Below are positions 16,527 through 24,878 of a stretch of DNA of 64,000 nucleotides, in pieces. Within the stretch, counting starts at the first letter, position 1, and each line of letters starts with the position of its first letter. The stretch is from Massilia terrae. Lineage in GTDB: Bacteria > Pseudomonadota > Gammaproteobacteria > Burkholderiales > Burkholderiaceae_D. Location: the NCBI RefSeq assembly GCF_024753145.1, contig NZ_JANUGU010000002.1, positions 682,001 to 746,000 on the forward strand, given 5' to 3'. A program made the translations under genes and the position numbers. The notes beneath the pieces were generated by a model, which did not search any database, had not been told where the DNA came from, and was given only the letters and a program-made list of their open reading frames with translations.

Positions 16527-17522
16527 TTATTGGTACTTGGCCGTCTCTTTATAGATCGCCTGGATCAGGTCCTTGCCAATGCGCCCTTCCATCTGCTTAT
16601 GCACCGGCAGCAGCGCCTTGCGCCAGTCGGCCTGCTGCTTCGGGGTCAGCTCGTAGATGGTGGTCTTGCCGGCCTTGCGAATTGCGGCCAGTGCCTCGTC
16701 GTTGTCGCGCTGGGCGATCGCCTTTTCGTAGGTGGTGGCATCGCGCATCGCCTGCTCCAGCGCGGCGCGGATGTCGGCCGGCAGGCCGTCCCAGAACTTC
16801 TTGTTGACGATCACCGCATAGCCCAGGTAGCCGTGGTTCGACAGCGTCAGGTGCTTTTGCACTTCATGCATCTTCTGCGTGTACATATTCGACGGCGGGT
16901 TCTCGGTGCCGTCGACCACGCCGGTCTGCAAGGCCTGATACACTTCAGAGAACGCCAGCACCTGCGGGTTCGCGCCCAGCGCGCGCATCTGCGCGTCGAG
17001 CACCTTGGAGGCCTGGATGCGCATCTTCAGGCCGCGGAAATCGGCCGGCTCGTGCAGCGGCTTGTTGGCCGACATGTCCTTGAAACCATTGTCCCAGTAG
17101 GCCAGGCCGGTGATGCCTTTCGGCTCCAGCTTCTGCATCAGGCTCTTGCCGACCGGGCCTTCGGTGACCGCGTACAGCGAAGTCTTGTTGGGGAAGATGT
17201 AAGGCAGGTCGAACACCTCGAATTCTTTCACGCCCAGCGGACCGAACTTGGCCAGCGAAGGCGCCAGCATCTGGACCGCGCCGAGCTGGAGCGCTTCCAT
17301 CTCTTCCTTGTCCTTGTAGAGCTGGCTGTTCGGATAGACTTCGACCTTGACCCGGCCCTTGGTCATCTTCTCGGCCAGTTCCTTGAAGCGGTCGGCGGCG
17401 CGCCCTTTCGGCGTGTCGGTGGCGACCACGTGGCTGAACTTGATGACGATGGGAGCCTGGGCCCAGGCGGCGTTGAAGCTGGCGGCCGCGGCGAAGGCCA
17501 CGACCAGTGCCTTGAATTTCAT
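16527..17522 (-). CDS. dctP: TRAP transporter periplasmic binding protein DctP
   Basis: A 331-residue solute-binding protein with a clear signal peptide (MKFKALVVAFAAAASFNAAWA, cleaved before QAPIV). Family markers are IKFSHVVATDTPKGRAADRFKELAE, VEVYPNSQLYKDKEEMEALQLGAVQML, the substrate-carboxylate binding Arg in GLKMRIQASKVLDAQ, EVYQALQTGVVDGTENPPSNMYTQK and the C-terminal helical region. It delivers dicarboxylates to DctQM. The gene diverges from the dctS sensor gene, and the 137-base gap between them holds direct repeats and an 18-bp palindrome that are likely control sites. Confidence 0.95.
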   Translation of the reverse strand: MKFKALVVAFAAAASFNAAWAQAPIVIKFSHVVATDTPKGRAADRFKELAEKMTKGRVKVEVYPNSQLYKDKEEMEALQLGAVQMLAPSLAKFGPLGVKEFEVFDLPYIFPNKTSLYAVTEGPVGKSLMQKLEPKGITGLAYWDNGFKDMSANKPLHEPADFRGLKMRIQASKVLDAQMRALGANPQVLAFSEVYQALQTGVVDGTENPPSNMYTQKMHEVQKHLTLSNHGYLGYAVIVNKKFWDGLPADIRAALEQAMRDATTYEKAIAQRDNDEALAAIRKAGKTTIYELTPKQQADWRKALLPVHKQMEGRIGKDLIQAIYKETAKYQ

Positions 17523-17607
17523 GTGTGTCTCCTCTTCTCTCTTGTGAAAATAGTTATTTTGGTAATTATTATTTTGGCGAGTCTGATTTAGCTAATTCTG
17601 CTACGCA

Positions 17608-17625
17608 ATTGTGGAATTCCACAAT
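17608..17625. promoter_or_regulatory. 18-bp perfect palindrome in the dctP/dctS divergent promoter
   Basis: ATTGTGGAATTCCACAAT is a perfect inverted repeat centred in the 137-base gap between the divergent dctP and dctS genes, 86 bases from the dctP start and 34 from the dctS start. A dimeric regulator, plausibly the FixJ-type DctR encoded next door, could bind here; this is inferred. Two copies of TTATTTTGG (17554-17562 and 17569-17577) lie on the dctP side, 15 bases apart start to start. Confidence 0.65.
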
Positions 17626-17659
17626 AGCCGACTTCGTTGTTTTCTCACCATTGTATTGC

Positions 17660-19663
17660 ATGAAAAGCATCAGTCTTCCACCATTGCCGCCCAGCACTGC
17701 ATCCGGTCCCGCCAGCCGCTGGCGCTGGCTGGTGCCGGTGCTGCTGGTGCTCTTGTTCCTCGCCGTGCTGATCTGGCTGCCCTGGCAGGCGCGCGAGATG
17801 GAAAGCAACGAACGCCAGGAGCAATTGATCGCCGATACGCTGTGGGTCGAACAGACCCTGCGCTTCGAGCTGGCGCGCAACGAGGAGGCGCTGGCCAACC
17901 TCGGCGCCGATCTGGTCGTCAAGCCACCGCCGAACGAGATGCTGCAGGCCCGGATGGCGCAGATGTTCAAGAGCGGGCACGAGCTGGAGCGCCTGGTCTG
18001 GTTCGGCGCCGACGGCAAGGTGCTCGCGATCCATGGCGCCGAACTGCCGGCCAGCGGCCTGGCCGAAGCGTCGCGCGCGACGGGTGAGGTGGCGCGCAAG
18101 ACCCACGGCGGCCGCTACAGCGATCCCTACGGCAGCACCGCCCTCGCCCACGGCCTGCTCGACTATCACCTGCCGCTGTACCACGAGGGCGCCTACGCCG
18201 GCAGCCTGGTCGCGACCTACAAGCTCAAGGTGCTGCTCGACGAGACCGTGCCGTGGTGGTTCGCGCAGGACAATATGCTGGAGCTGCTGGACAAGGACGA
18301 CAAGGTGGTCGCGATCCGCAGTGCCGGCGGCCCGGGCCGCGGCGTCTACACCCACAAGCACGCGCTCGACCTGCCGGGCGGCCTGATCACGCTGGCCACC
18401 GACAGCACCAAGGGCGCGCCGCGCCTGCTGCCGAATTTGCTGGTCGGCTCGGTGATCGTCCTGGCGCTGGGCCTGCTGCTGTCGCTGGCCGCGCTGTGGC
18501 GCCACATCGCGCGCACGCTGGCGGCCGAGGCCGCGCTGCGCCAGCAGATGGCGTTTCGCACCGCGATGGAAAACTCGCTGGTCACCGGCCTGCGCGCGCG
18601 CGATCTCGAAGGCCGCGTCACCTACGTCAACCCGGCGTTCTGCGCGATGGTCGGGCTGCCGGCCGAGGAGTTGGTGGGCAAGGTCCCGCCGATGCCCTAC
18701 TGGGCGCCGGAAGCGATGGCCGACTACGAAGAGCGCTTCCAGCTGGTGCTGTCGGGCGAAGCCACGCCGCAGTTCGAGACCGTGTTCCAGCGCTCGGATG
18801 GCGCGCGGGTGCCGGTGCTGGTGTTCGAGGCGCCACTGGTGGACAGCCGCGGGCGGCAGACCGGATGGATGAGCTCGATCCTCGACATCACCGACCGCAA
18901 GCGCGTCGAAGAACTGAACCGCAAGCAAGAAGAAAAGCTGCAGGAAAGCGCGCGCCTGGCGACGATGGGCGAGATGTCGTCGATGCTGGCGCACGAACTG
19001 AACCAGCCGCTGGCGGCCATTTCGAGCTACACGGCGGGCGCGCTGAACGTGCTGGCGCGCGGCGAGGACGCGGCGCAGCCGGTCGACGCCGGCCTGCTGC
19101 GGCGCGCGCTGGAGCAGGCGCGCCAGCAGGCCCAGCGCGCCGGCCAGATCATCAAGAGCGTGCACGAGTTCGTGAAGAAACGCGAGCCGGAGCGGCAGCG
19201 GGTGGAGATCGGCAGCGTGGTCGAAGGCGTGCGCGCCCTGATCGAGCTGCAGGCGCGCCAGGGCTACGTGGTGCTGCGCGTGCAGGTGCCGGGCCAGCTG
19301 CCGCCAGTGCTGGCCGACCGCATCATGCTGGAGCAGGTGCTGCTGAACCTGGCGCGCAACGGGATCGAATCGATGCAGGGCGAGCCGCCCGAGCGGCGCG
19401 TGCTGCGCATCGAGGCGCACGCCGAGGGCGGCCAGGTGGCGGTGGCGGTGATCGACAACGGACACGGCATTGCGCCCGAGGTGGCGGCGCGGCTGTTCTC
19501 GCCGTTCTTCTCGACCAAGGCCGAGGGCATGGGCATGGGCTTGTCGATCTGCCGCACGGCGATCGAGTTCCACGGCGGGACGCTGACCCATGCCGCCAAT
19601 CCGGGCGGCGGAACCGTGTTCACCTTCACCTTGCCGCAGCAGGCGCAGGCGGAGGCGGCGTAG
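17660..19663 (+). CDS. dctS: C4-dicarboxylate sensor histidine kinase DctS-like
   Basis: A 667-residue membrane histidine kinase. Two transmembrane segments (about residues 18-40 and 255-280) bracket a periplasmic sensor region of about 210 residues. Then come a PAS domain (AMENSLVTGLRARDLEGRVTYVN, ending ILDITDRKRVEE), a HisKA box with the phospho-acceptor His445 in LAHELNQPLAAISS, and an HATPase with LLNLARNGIESM, DNGHGIAPEV and MGMGLSICRTAIEFHGG. The open frame starts 45 codons earlier, but the ATG at 17660 leads directly into the first membrane segment. It signals to dctR, 131 bases downstream. Confidence 0.92.
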   Translation: MKSISLPPLPPSTASGPASRWRWLVPVLLVLLFLAVLIWLPWQAREMESNERQEQLIADTLWVEQTLRFELARNEEALANLGADLVVKPPPNEMLQARMAQMFKSGHELERLVWFGADGKVLAIHGAELPASGLAEASRATGEVARKTHGGRYSDPYGSTALAHGLLDYHLPLYHEGAYAGSLVATYKLKVLLDETVPWWFAQDNMLELLDKDDKVVAIRSAGGPGRGVYTHKHALDLPGGLITLATDSTKGAPRLLPNLLVGSVIVLALGLLLSLAALWRHIARTLAAEAALRQQMAFRTAMENSLVTGLRARDLEGRVTYVNPAFCAMVGLPAEELVGKVPPMPYWAPEAMADYEERFQLVLSGEATPQFETVFQRSDGARVPVLVFEAPLVDSRGRQTGWMSSILDITDRKRVEELNRKQEEKLQESARLATMGEMSSMLAHELNQPLAAISSYTAGALNVLARGEDAAQPVDAGLLRRALEQARQQAQRAGQIIKSVHEFVKKREPERQRVEIGSVVEGVRALIELQARQGYVVLRVQVPGQLPPVLADRIMLEQVLLNLARNGIESMQGEPPERRVLRIEAHAEGGQVAVAVIDNGHGIAPEVAARLFSPFFSTKAEGMGMGLSICRTAIEFHGGTLTHAANPGGGTVFTFTLPQQAQAEAA

Positions 19664-19690
19664 GCTAGAATTTACCCACCCCCAAAACAA

Positions 19691-19720
19691 CGTCGTCCCC
19701 GCGCAGGCGGGGACCCATGG
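19691..19720. repeat. REP-like palindrome (half unit) between dctS and dctR
   Basis: CGTCGTCCCCGC followed by a GCGGGGAC arm lies in the gap between two genes of one operon. It is the same family as the other elements and seems to be a single-hairpin copy. Confidence 0.65.
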
Positions 19721-19794
19721 ACCGCCTCCGGAAGTCACGACTGCTTTTCGCAACGCGGCTTCGGTAAGCGCTCTGACGCTATCGAAGGAAATCA

Positions 19795-20379
19795 ATGCTC
19801 CACATCGTAGACGACGAAGACGTAATCCGCGACGCCCTCGCCTGGCTGGCCCAGTCGCGCGGGCTGGCGGCGCAGGGCTACGCCAGTGGCGAGGACTTCC
19901 TCGCCGCCGCCGGCCTCGGCACCGACCCGGTCGGCGATTGCGTGCTGCTCGACGTGCGCATGCCCGGCATGAACGGCATCGCCGTGTTCGACCAGCTGGT
20001 CGCCCGCGGCCTGCTGCCGCGCCTGCCCGTGATTTTCCTGACCGGCCACGGCGACGTGCCGATGGCGGTCGACTCGCTGAAACGCGGCGCCTTCGACTTC
20101 TTCGAAAAGCCCTTCAACGACAACGACCTGATGGACCGCGTCGAGCAAGCCCTGGCCGCCTCGCTGCGCGCCGGCCACACCGCCGCCGTGCGCGCCCGCC
20201 TCGCCACCTTGTCCGCGCGCGAACGCGAAGTGCTCGATTTGATTCTGGCCGGCAAAATGAACAAGGTCGTCGCGGATGAGCTCGGGATCAGCATGCGCAC
20301 CGTCGAAGTCCACCGCGCCCACATCTTCGACAAGATGCAGGTCAAGACCGCGGTCGAGCTGGCGGGATTGTTGAAATAA
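19795..20379 (+). CDS. dctR: FixJ/NarL-type response regulator DctR
   Basis: A 194-residue two-domain regulator. The receiver domain has the acidic pair D6/D7, phospho-acceptor Asp53 in LLDVRMPG, Thr in FLTGHGDVPMAV and Lys in FEKPFNDNDL. The output domain is a LuxR/FixJ helix-turn-helix (LSAREREVLDLILAGKMNKVVADELGISMRTVEVHRAHIFDKM). It lacks the AAA domain of NtrC-type DctD, so it resembles the DctR partner of DctS known from Rhodobacter TRAP systems and would act with sigma-70. AAGGAA precedes the ATG. It probably activates dctPQM. Confidence 0.93.
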   Translation: MLHIVDDEDVIRDALAWLAQSRGLAAQGYASGEDFLAAAGLGTDPVGDCVLLDVRMPGMNGIAVFDQLVARGLLPRLPVIFLTGHGDVPMAVDSLKRGAFDFFEKPFNDNDLMDRVEQALAASLRAGHTAAVRARLATLSAREREVLDLILAGKMNKVVADELGISMRTVEVHRAHIFDKMQVKTAVELAGLLK

Positions 20380-20537
20380 TCATTCTGCATCTGGCTCGTT
20401 CATTTTGTTTCCGCAAGGCCTTGCGATCCGCGAGACCGCCCTTACGTGAACAGGGAACGGCGGCCTCGGCGCTGCCGCAGACCTTCCGCCCGCGCGCCGC
20501 CTGCCGTCATGAACGGCTAATCTGGCCAAGTTGACAT

Positions 20538-20566
20538 GCGCACGGCCGCTCCCGTGAGCCGTGCGC
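20538..20566. other. Perfect 9-bp hairpin in the gap upstream of a DUF3052-like gene
   Basis: GCGCACGGC (20538-20546) and GCCGTGCGC (20558-20566) form a perfect stem with an 11-base loop in the 263-base gap after dctR. No T-tract follows. TTGACA lies immediately 5' (20531-20536) but has no matching -10. Apart from this stem I see nothing else identifiable in the gap. Confidence 0.45.
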
Positions 20567-20642
20567 GGCGGGGCGCTTGTAAAATCCAATCAACGCGATG
20601 CATCGCCGCGCGCCGGCTGATGCCTTACTTTAGGGAATGCAG

Positions 20643-21020
20643 ATGAACGAAAGAACAGTCGCAGACAAGATGTTCCTGAAGACCGCAAAGTCGATGATGA
20701 TCTTGAACGGCGGGGTGCACCCCGGCATGGTGACGCAGATGCCGAAGGAGATCCAGGTCGACAAGGGCCCGGCCGACGTGGTCCTCATGTTTGCCATGAA
20801 CCGCAAGGAACTCGAACATTACTTGCCGACCGCCAAGCAGGCGCTGGGCGAGAAAGGTTCCCTGTGGATCGCCTATCTCAAGCAGACCGCTTCCAAGGCC
20901 ACTGATATCAATCGCGACTCGATCAACGACTTTGCGAAGGAAAACGGTATCACAGGCGTCGCCATCATTTCCATCGATGGCGACTGGTCGGCCTTACGCC
21001 TGAAGCGGATCGAAATCTAA
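20643..21020 (+). CDS. DUF3052-like small protein
   Basis: A 125-residue soluble protein. The segments ADVVLMFAMNRKELEHYLPTA, GSLWIAYLKQTA, DINRDSINDFAKENG and DGDWSALRLKR resemble the conserved core of DUF3052-type proteins, whose function is not known. AGGGA sits six bases before the ATG at 20643, which I prefer over the ATG at 20637 that overlaps this site. Its 3' end overlaps queG tail-to-tail by 27 bases. The family assignment is from memory of the pattern and is moderate. Confidence 0.75.
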   Translation: MNERTVADKMFLKTAKSMMILNGGVHPGMVTQMPKEIQVDKGPADVVLMFAMNRKELEHYLPTAKQALGEKGSLWIAYLKQTASKATDINRDSINDFAKENGITGVAIISIDGDWSALRLKRIEI

Positions 21021-22103
21021 ACCGTGGCGCGCCAGCGCCCAGGCCACATGTTCGCGCACCAGCGCTGACGGATGGCCGGCACGGGCGCGCAGCGCGGCCA
21101 CGATGGCCGCGTCCCCTTTGGCGCCGGCGACCGCGTTGCCCAAGCCGACCGCCAGGTTGCGCAGCCAGCGCTCATGTCCGATCCGCCGGATCGGGCTGCC
21201 CTCCATCCGCCGGTTGAACTCTTCCTCGTCCCACGCGAACAATTCGATCATGCCGCTGCTGGCCAGGCCGTTGCGCTCGTCGAAATCCGGCAGGCTGGCG
21301 CGCTGCGCGAACTTGTTCCACGGGCAGACCAGCTGGCAGTCGTCGCAGCCGTAGATGCGGTTGCCGATCAGCGGGCGCAGCTCAAGCGGGATCGGGCCCT
21401 TGAGTTCGATGGTCAGGTAGGAAATGCAGCGCCGCGCGTCCAGCCGGCCCGGGCCGAGGATGGCGCCGGTGGGGCAGGCGTCGATGCAGGCCGTGCACTG
21501 TCCGCAGTGGGCGCCGGTCGGCTCGTCCACCGGCAGCGGCAGGTCGACCAGGATCTCGCCGATGAAGAAGGTGGAACCGGCCTCGCGCGACAGCAGCAGC
21601 GTGTGCTTGCCGCGCCAGCCCAGGCCGGCCTTGCGCGCCAGCGGCAGCTCCATCACCGGCGCCGAGTCGGTGAACACGCGATAGCCGTACTCGCCGATTT
21701 CATGCTTCACGCGCTCGGCCAGCTGCTGCAGCCGGTTGCGCAGCACCTTGTGGTAGTCGCGGCCGCGCGCGTACACCGAGACCACCGCCGCGCGCGGATC
21801 CTGCTGGCGCGCCAGCTCGCGCTCGCGCCAGCCATCGCCTGTTGCGCGCGGCAGGTAATCCATGCGCGCCATGATCGCGCGCACCGTGCCCGGCACCAGT
21901 TCGGCCGGCCGGGCGCGCTTCATGCCGTGGCTTGCCATATAATCCATCTCGCCGTGGTTGCCCGCCGCCAGCCACGCCTTCAATCCTTCCTCCGCATCCG
22001 ACAGGTCGACGTCCGCGATGCGCACTTCGGCAAAGCCCAGCTCCGCGCCCCACGCCTTGATGGCGCGCGCGAGTTCGGCAAGGTCGGGTGGCAGGGACGG
22101 CAT
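20994..22103 (-). CDS. queG: Epoxyqueuosine reductase QueG
   Basis: A 369-residue cobalamin-dependent iron-sulfur enzyme that reduces epoxyqueuosine to queuosine in tRNA. Family features are GFAEVRIADVDLSDAEEGLKAWL, the NHGEMDYMASHG motif, the first 4Fe-4S cluster CGQCTACIDACPTGAI, the second cluster CDDCQLVCPWN and a C-terminal HEAT-like repeat with VREHVAWALARH. I chose the ATG at 22103 because MPSLPPDLAEL aligns with the known QueG start; the frame is open 10 codons further to a GTG. Divergent from tsaE with a 43-base gap. Confidence 0.95.
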   Translation of the reverse strand: MPSLPPDLAELARAIKAWGAELGFAEVRIADVDLSDAEEGLKAWLAAGNHGEMDYMASHGMKRARPAELVPGTVRAIMARMDYLPRATGDGWRERELARQQDPRAAVVSVYARGRDYHKVLRNRLQQLAERVKHEIGEYGYRVFTDSAPVMELPLARKAGLGWRGKHTLLLSREAGSTFFIGEILVDLPLPVDEPTGAHCGQCTACIDACPTGAILGPGRLDARRCISYLTIELKGPIPLELRPLIGNRIYGCDDCQLVCPWNKFAQRASLPDFDERNGLASSGMIELFAWDEEEFNRRMEGSPIRRIGHERWLRNLAVGLGNAVAGAKGDAAIVAALRARAGHPSALVREHVAWALARHGLDFDPLQA

Positions 22104-22146
22104 GGTCGGGACGGAAGCGGCAAAGATCAACACGACATTCTATTCG

Positions 22147-22632
22147 ATGCAGCATTTCACAGCCTACCTGCGGGACGAATCGGCCACCGCGGCCTTCGGC
22201 GCCGCGCTCGCGCGGGCGCTGGTGCCGGGCCTGGTGATCTACCTGCACGGCGACCTCGGCGCCGGCAAGACCGCGCTCACCCGCGCGCTGATCCAGGCCT
22301 GCGGCTACGCCGGCACCGTCAAGAGCCCGACCTACACGCTGGCCGAGCCCTACCGCGTCACGCTCGACGGTGCGCCGCTGCAGGTGATCCACTACGACCT
22401 GTACCGCATGTCCAGCCCGGAGGAATTCCTCGATGCCGGCTTCCGCGAAGACTTCGACGGCCACAATGTATGTATCGTCGAGTGGCCGGAGAAAGGCGCG
22501 CCGGTGTTGCCGCGGCCCGACGTGGCGATATCGCTGAGTGTGCGCGAGCCCGGCCGTGCGCTAGAATTGCAGGCGTTGTCCCCACTGGGCCTGCTATGCC
22601 TCGACCGCCTCTCCTTCGCACCACCCCGCTAG
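22147..22632 (+). CDS. tsaE: tRNA threonylcarbamoyladenosine biosynthesis ATPase TsaE
   Basis: A 161-residue P-loop ATPase that cycles the TsaB-TsaD complex during t6A synthesis. It has the Walker A LHGDLGAGKTALTRAL, SPTYTLAEPY, HYDLYRM and the VEWPEKG motif, all typical of TsaE. The start ATG at 22147 (MQHFTAYLRDES) matches the family; the frame extends upstream without support. Its last 37 bases overlap the amidase gene, so tsaE and amiC are co-transcribed. The TsaD partner gene is at the left end of the window. Confidence 0.95.
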   Translation: MQHFTAYLRDESATAAFGAALARALVPGLVIYLHGDLGAGKTALTRALIQACGYAGTVKSPTYTLAEPYRVTLDGAPLQVIHYDLYRMSSPEEFLDAGFREDFDGHNVCIVEWPEKGAPVLPRPDVAISLSVREPGRALELQALSPLGLLCLDRLSFAPPR

Positions 22633-23969
22633 GTTCCGCCAGGCGCCGCACCATCCTCAAGGCCGGCGGCACGCTCCTGCTGTCCGTGCTCGGCCCGCTG
22701 CCGGCGCAGGCCGCGCAAATCCTCGCCGTGCGCGTGTGGCCGGCCGACGACTACACCCGCGTCACGCTCGAAAACGACGGCGACCTGAAGGCCACGCATT
22801 TCATGGTGCCCAATCCGCCGCGGCTGGTTGTGGACATCGACGGCCTGGCGCTCAACGACACGCTCAAGGGCCTGGTAGCGAAGATCGAATCGAACGACCC
22901 CTACATCAAGCAGGTGCGCGTGGGCCAGAACCGGCCGAATGTGGTGCGCCTGGTGTTCGACCTGAAGGAAGAGGTCAAGCCGCAGGTGTTCACGCTGCCG
23001 CCGGTGGCGGGCTACCACAACCGCCTGATCTTCGACCTGTATCCGCTGACGCCGGCCGATCCGCTGGCGGCCCTGATCCAGCAGCGCGACTGGACCACCG
23101 GCGATGCGCCGCCCGCGCCCGATGCGCTGGGCACGATCGCCAGACAGGATGGCGGCGAGGCGCCGGCGATGCCGGTCCCGCCGATGACGCAGGCGCCGCG
23201 GCCGACGCTGGCGCCGACGCCCGCGCCCAGCGCCGCACCGGCCGGCCTGCCGAAAGTGACGCGCATGGTGACCATCGCGCTCGACCCCGGCCACGGCGGC
23301 GAGGACCCGGGCGCGACCGGCGGCACCGGCGTGCACGAGAAGGACATCGTGCTCGAAATCGCGCGGCGCCTGAAGGCCAAGCTCGAAGGGATGCCGAATA
23401 CCCGCGTGCTGCTGACGCGCGACGCCGACTACTTCGTCCCGCTCGGCACCCGCGTCGACAAGGCGCGCAAGGTGCAGGCCGACCTGTTCGTGTCGATCCA
23501 CGCCGATGCCTTCGTCGAGCGCACCGCGCGCGGATCGTCGGTGTTCGTGCTATCCGAAAAAGGCGCCACCTCGAGCGCGGCGCGCTGGCTCGCGAACGAC
23601 CAGAACAAGGCCGACCTGATCGGCGGCGTCAACCTCGCCAACCACGACCGCCAGCTGGCCAGCGTGCTGCTCGACCTGTCGACCACGGCGCAGATCAGCG
23701 ACAGCCTCAAGCTGGGCAAGGCGGTGCTGAGCGAAATCGGCGGCATCAACAAGCTGCACCGCGGGATCGTCGAGCAGGCCGGCTTCGCGGTGCTGAAGGC
23801 GCCGGACATTCCGTCGATCCTGGTGGAGACGGCGTTCATCTCGAATCCCGAGGAAGAGGCGCGGCTCAAGGATGATGGCTACAAGGACCAGCTGGCCGAT
23901 GCCATCACCAAGGGCATCCGCCGCTACTTCGCCGCCAATCCGCCGATGGCGAAGAGCCGGATGGCGTAA
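22596..23969 (+). CDS. amiC: N-acetylmuramoyl-L-alanine amidase AmiC-type
   Basis: A 457-residue periplasmic zinc amidase that splits septal peptidoglycan during cell separation. The N-terminus carries a twin-arginine signal (RRRTILK at residues 16-22, then a hydrophobic stretch ending AQAA), as for E. coli AmiC. An AMIN domain follows (about residues 35-140), then a Pro/Ala-rich linker, and an Amidase_3 domain with LDPGHGGEDPG, VHEKDIVLEIARRL, VSIHADAF and VETAFISNPEEE. The gene starts inside the tsaE coding sequence in another frame, a usual arrangement in this cluster. Confidence 0.93.
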   Translation: MPRPPLLRTTPLGSARRRTILKAGGTLLLSVLGPLPAQAAQILAVRVWPADDYTRVTLENDGDLKATHFMVPNPPRLVVDIDGLALNDTLKGLVAKIESNDPYIKQVRVGQNRPNVVRLVFDLKEEVKPQVFTLPPVAGYHNRLIFDLYPLTPADPLAALIQQRDWTTGDAPPAPDALGTIARQDGGEAPAMPVPPMTQAPRPTLAPTPAPSAAPAGLPKVTRMVTIALDPGHGGEDPGATGGTGVHEKDIVLEIARRLKAKLEGMPNTRVLLTRDADYFVPLGTRVDKARKVQADLFVSIHADAFVERTARGSSVFVLSEKGATSSAARWLANDQNKADLIGGVNLANHDRQLASVLLDLSTTAQISDSLKLGKAVLSEIGGINKLHRGIVEQAGFAVLKAPDIPSILVETAFISNPEEEARLKDDGYKDQLADAITKGIRRYFAANPPMAKSRMA

Positions 23970-23987
23970 TCCTATTTAAGATAAGCG

Positions 23988-24875
23988 ATGGAAGAAAACA
24001 CCGTCGCCCCGGCGCAGGCCGGGGCCCATACTGAGCATCCCGTCACGCGTTCCATGGATCCCGGCCTGCGCCGGGACGACGGTCTTGAAGTCAGCAGCAA
24101 GTTCGCAGAGCTGGACGCCGTCCACCTGAAAGCACCGGACGGCGCCGAAGCCATCATCACGCTGTACGGCGCCCACCTCGTGTCATGGAAGACTGCCGAC
24201 GGCCGCGAACGCATGTTCCTCAGCGCGAAATCGGCGCTGGACGGAACCAAGGCCATCCGCGGCGGCATCCCCGTGATCTTCCCCCAGTTCGCCACCCGTG
24301 GCGCCGGCATGCGGCACGGCTTTGCGCGCGTGCTGCCGTGGCGCGTGACGGCCAGCGGCGTCGAAGACGGCGCCGCCTTCGCCATCTTCACACTGGCCGA
24401 TAGCGACCTGCCCGCGACCGTCGCCACGTCGTGGCCGCACAAATTCACGCTGACGCTCTACATTGTCATGAAGGGCAGTTCGATCTCGATGTCGCTCAAC
24501 GTGCGCAACGACGGCGACGCGCCCTTCCCGTTTGCCGCGGCCCTGCACACCTACCATCTCGTCGACGATCTGTCGGCAGTGCGGATCGATGGTGTCCAGC
24601 CGTCGACGCTGACGCTGGGCGACAAGCTGGACGAGGTTTTCGAAGGAATCCACCTGGTCACGCTGGCCAGCGGGGCGGGCGCCCTGCGGCTGGAGCAGGC
24701 CGGCTTTACCGATGCGGTGGTGTGGAATCCCGGCGCGGCCGATACGGCGGCGATGTCGGACATGGAAGCCGACGAGTACAAGCGCTTCGTCTGCATCGAG
24801 CCGGCCCTGCTCGGACCTGCGACGCTGGAGCCGGGGCAGGCCTGGCACGGCCGCTACAACGTCAGCTGCAGCTGA
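23988..24875 (+). CDS. D-hexose-6-phosphate mutarotase (YeaD type) with REP-derived N-terminus
   Basis: A 295-residue aldose 1-epimerase-like protein of the glucose-6-phosphate mutarotase group. Supporting segments are ITLYGAHLVSWKTADGRERMFLS, IRGGIPVIFPQFATRG, RHGFARVLPWRV, AALHTYHLVDD, VVWNPGA and FVCIEPALLGPATLEPGQAWHG. The first 35 residues or so do not belong to the fold: they are translated from a REP-like doublet (24000-24083). The true start may be the ATG at 23988 or the ATG at 24054 within the element. It lies 18 bases after amiC. Confidence 0.85.
   Translation: MEENTVAPAQAGAHTEHPVTRSMDPGLRRDDGLEVSSKFAELDAVHLKAPDGAEAIITLYGAHLVSWKTADGRERMFLSAKSALDGTKAIRGGIPVIFPQFATRGAGMRHGFARVLPWRVTASGVEDGAAFAIFTLADSDLPATVATSWPHKFTLTLYIVMKGSSISMSLNVRNDGDAPFPFAAALHTYHLVDDLSAVRIDGVQPSTLTLGDKLDEVFEGIHLVTLASGAGALRLEQAGFTDAVVWNPGAADTAAMSDMEADEYKRFVCIEPALLGPATLEPGQAWHGRYNVSCS
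24000..24083. repeat. REP-like doublet overlapping the 5' end of a coding sequence
   Basis: An ACCGTCGCCCCGGCGCAGGC arm at 24000 and a GCCTGCGCCGGGACGACGGT arm ending at 24083 face each other as in the 3394-3500 copy. Here the open frame reads straight through, encoding VAPAQAGAH and MDPGLRRDDG, peptides that arise whenever this element is translated. Confidence 0.85.
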
Positions 24876-24878
24876 GCG

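Noticed and set aside
21072..22595. Apparent 500-codon N-terminal extension of the amidase
   Set aside because: The upstream part is a shadow of queG and tsaE; the amidase begins at 22596 with a Tat signal peptide.
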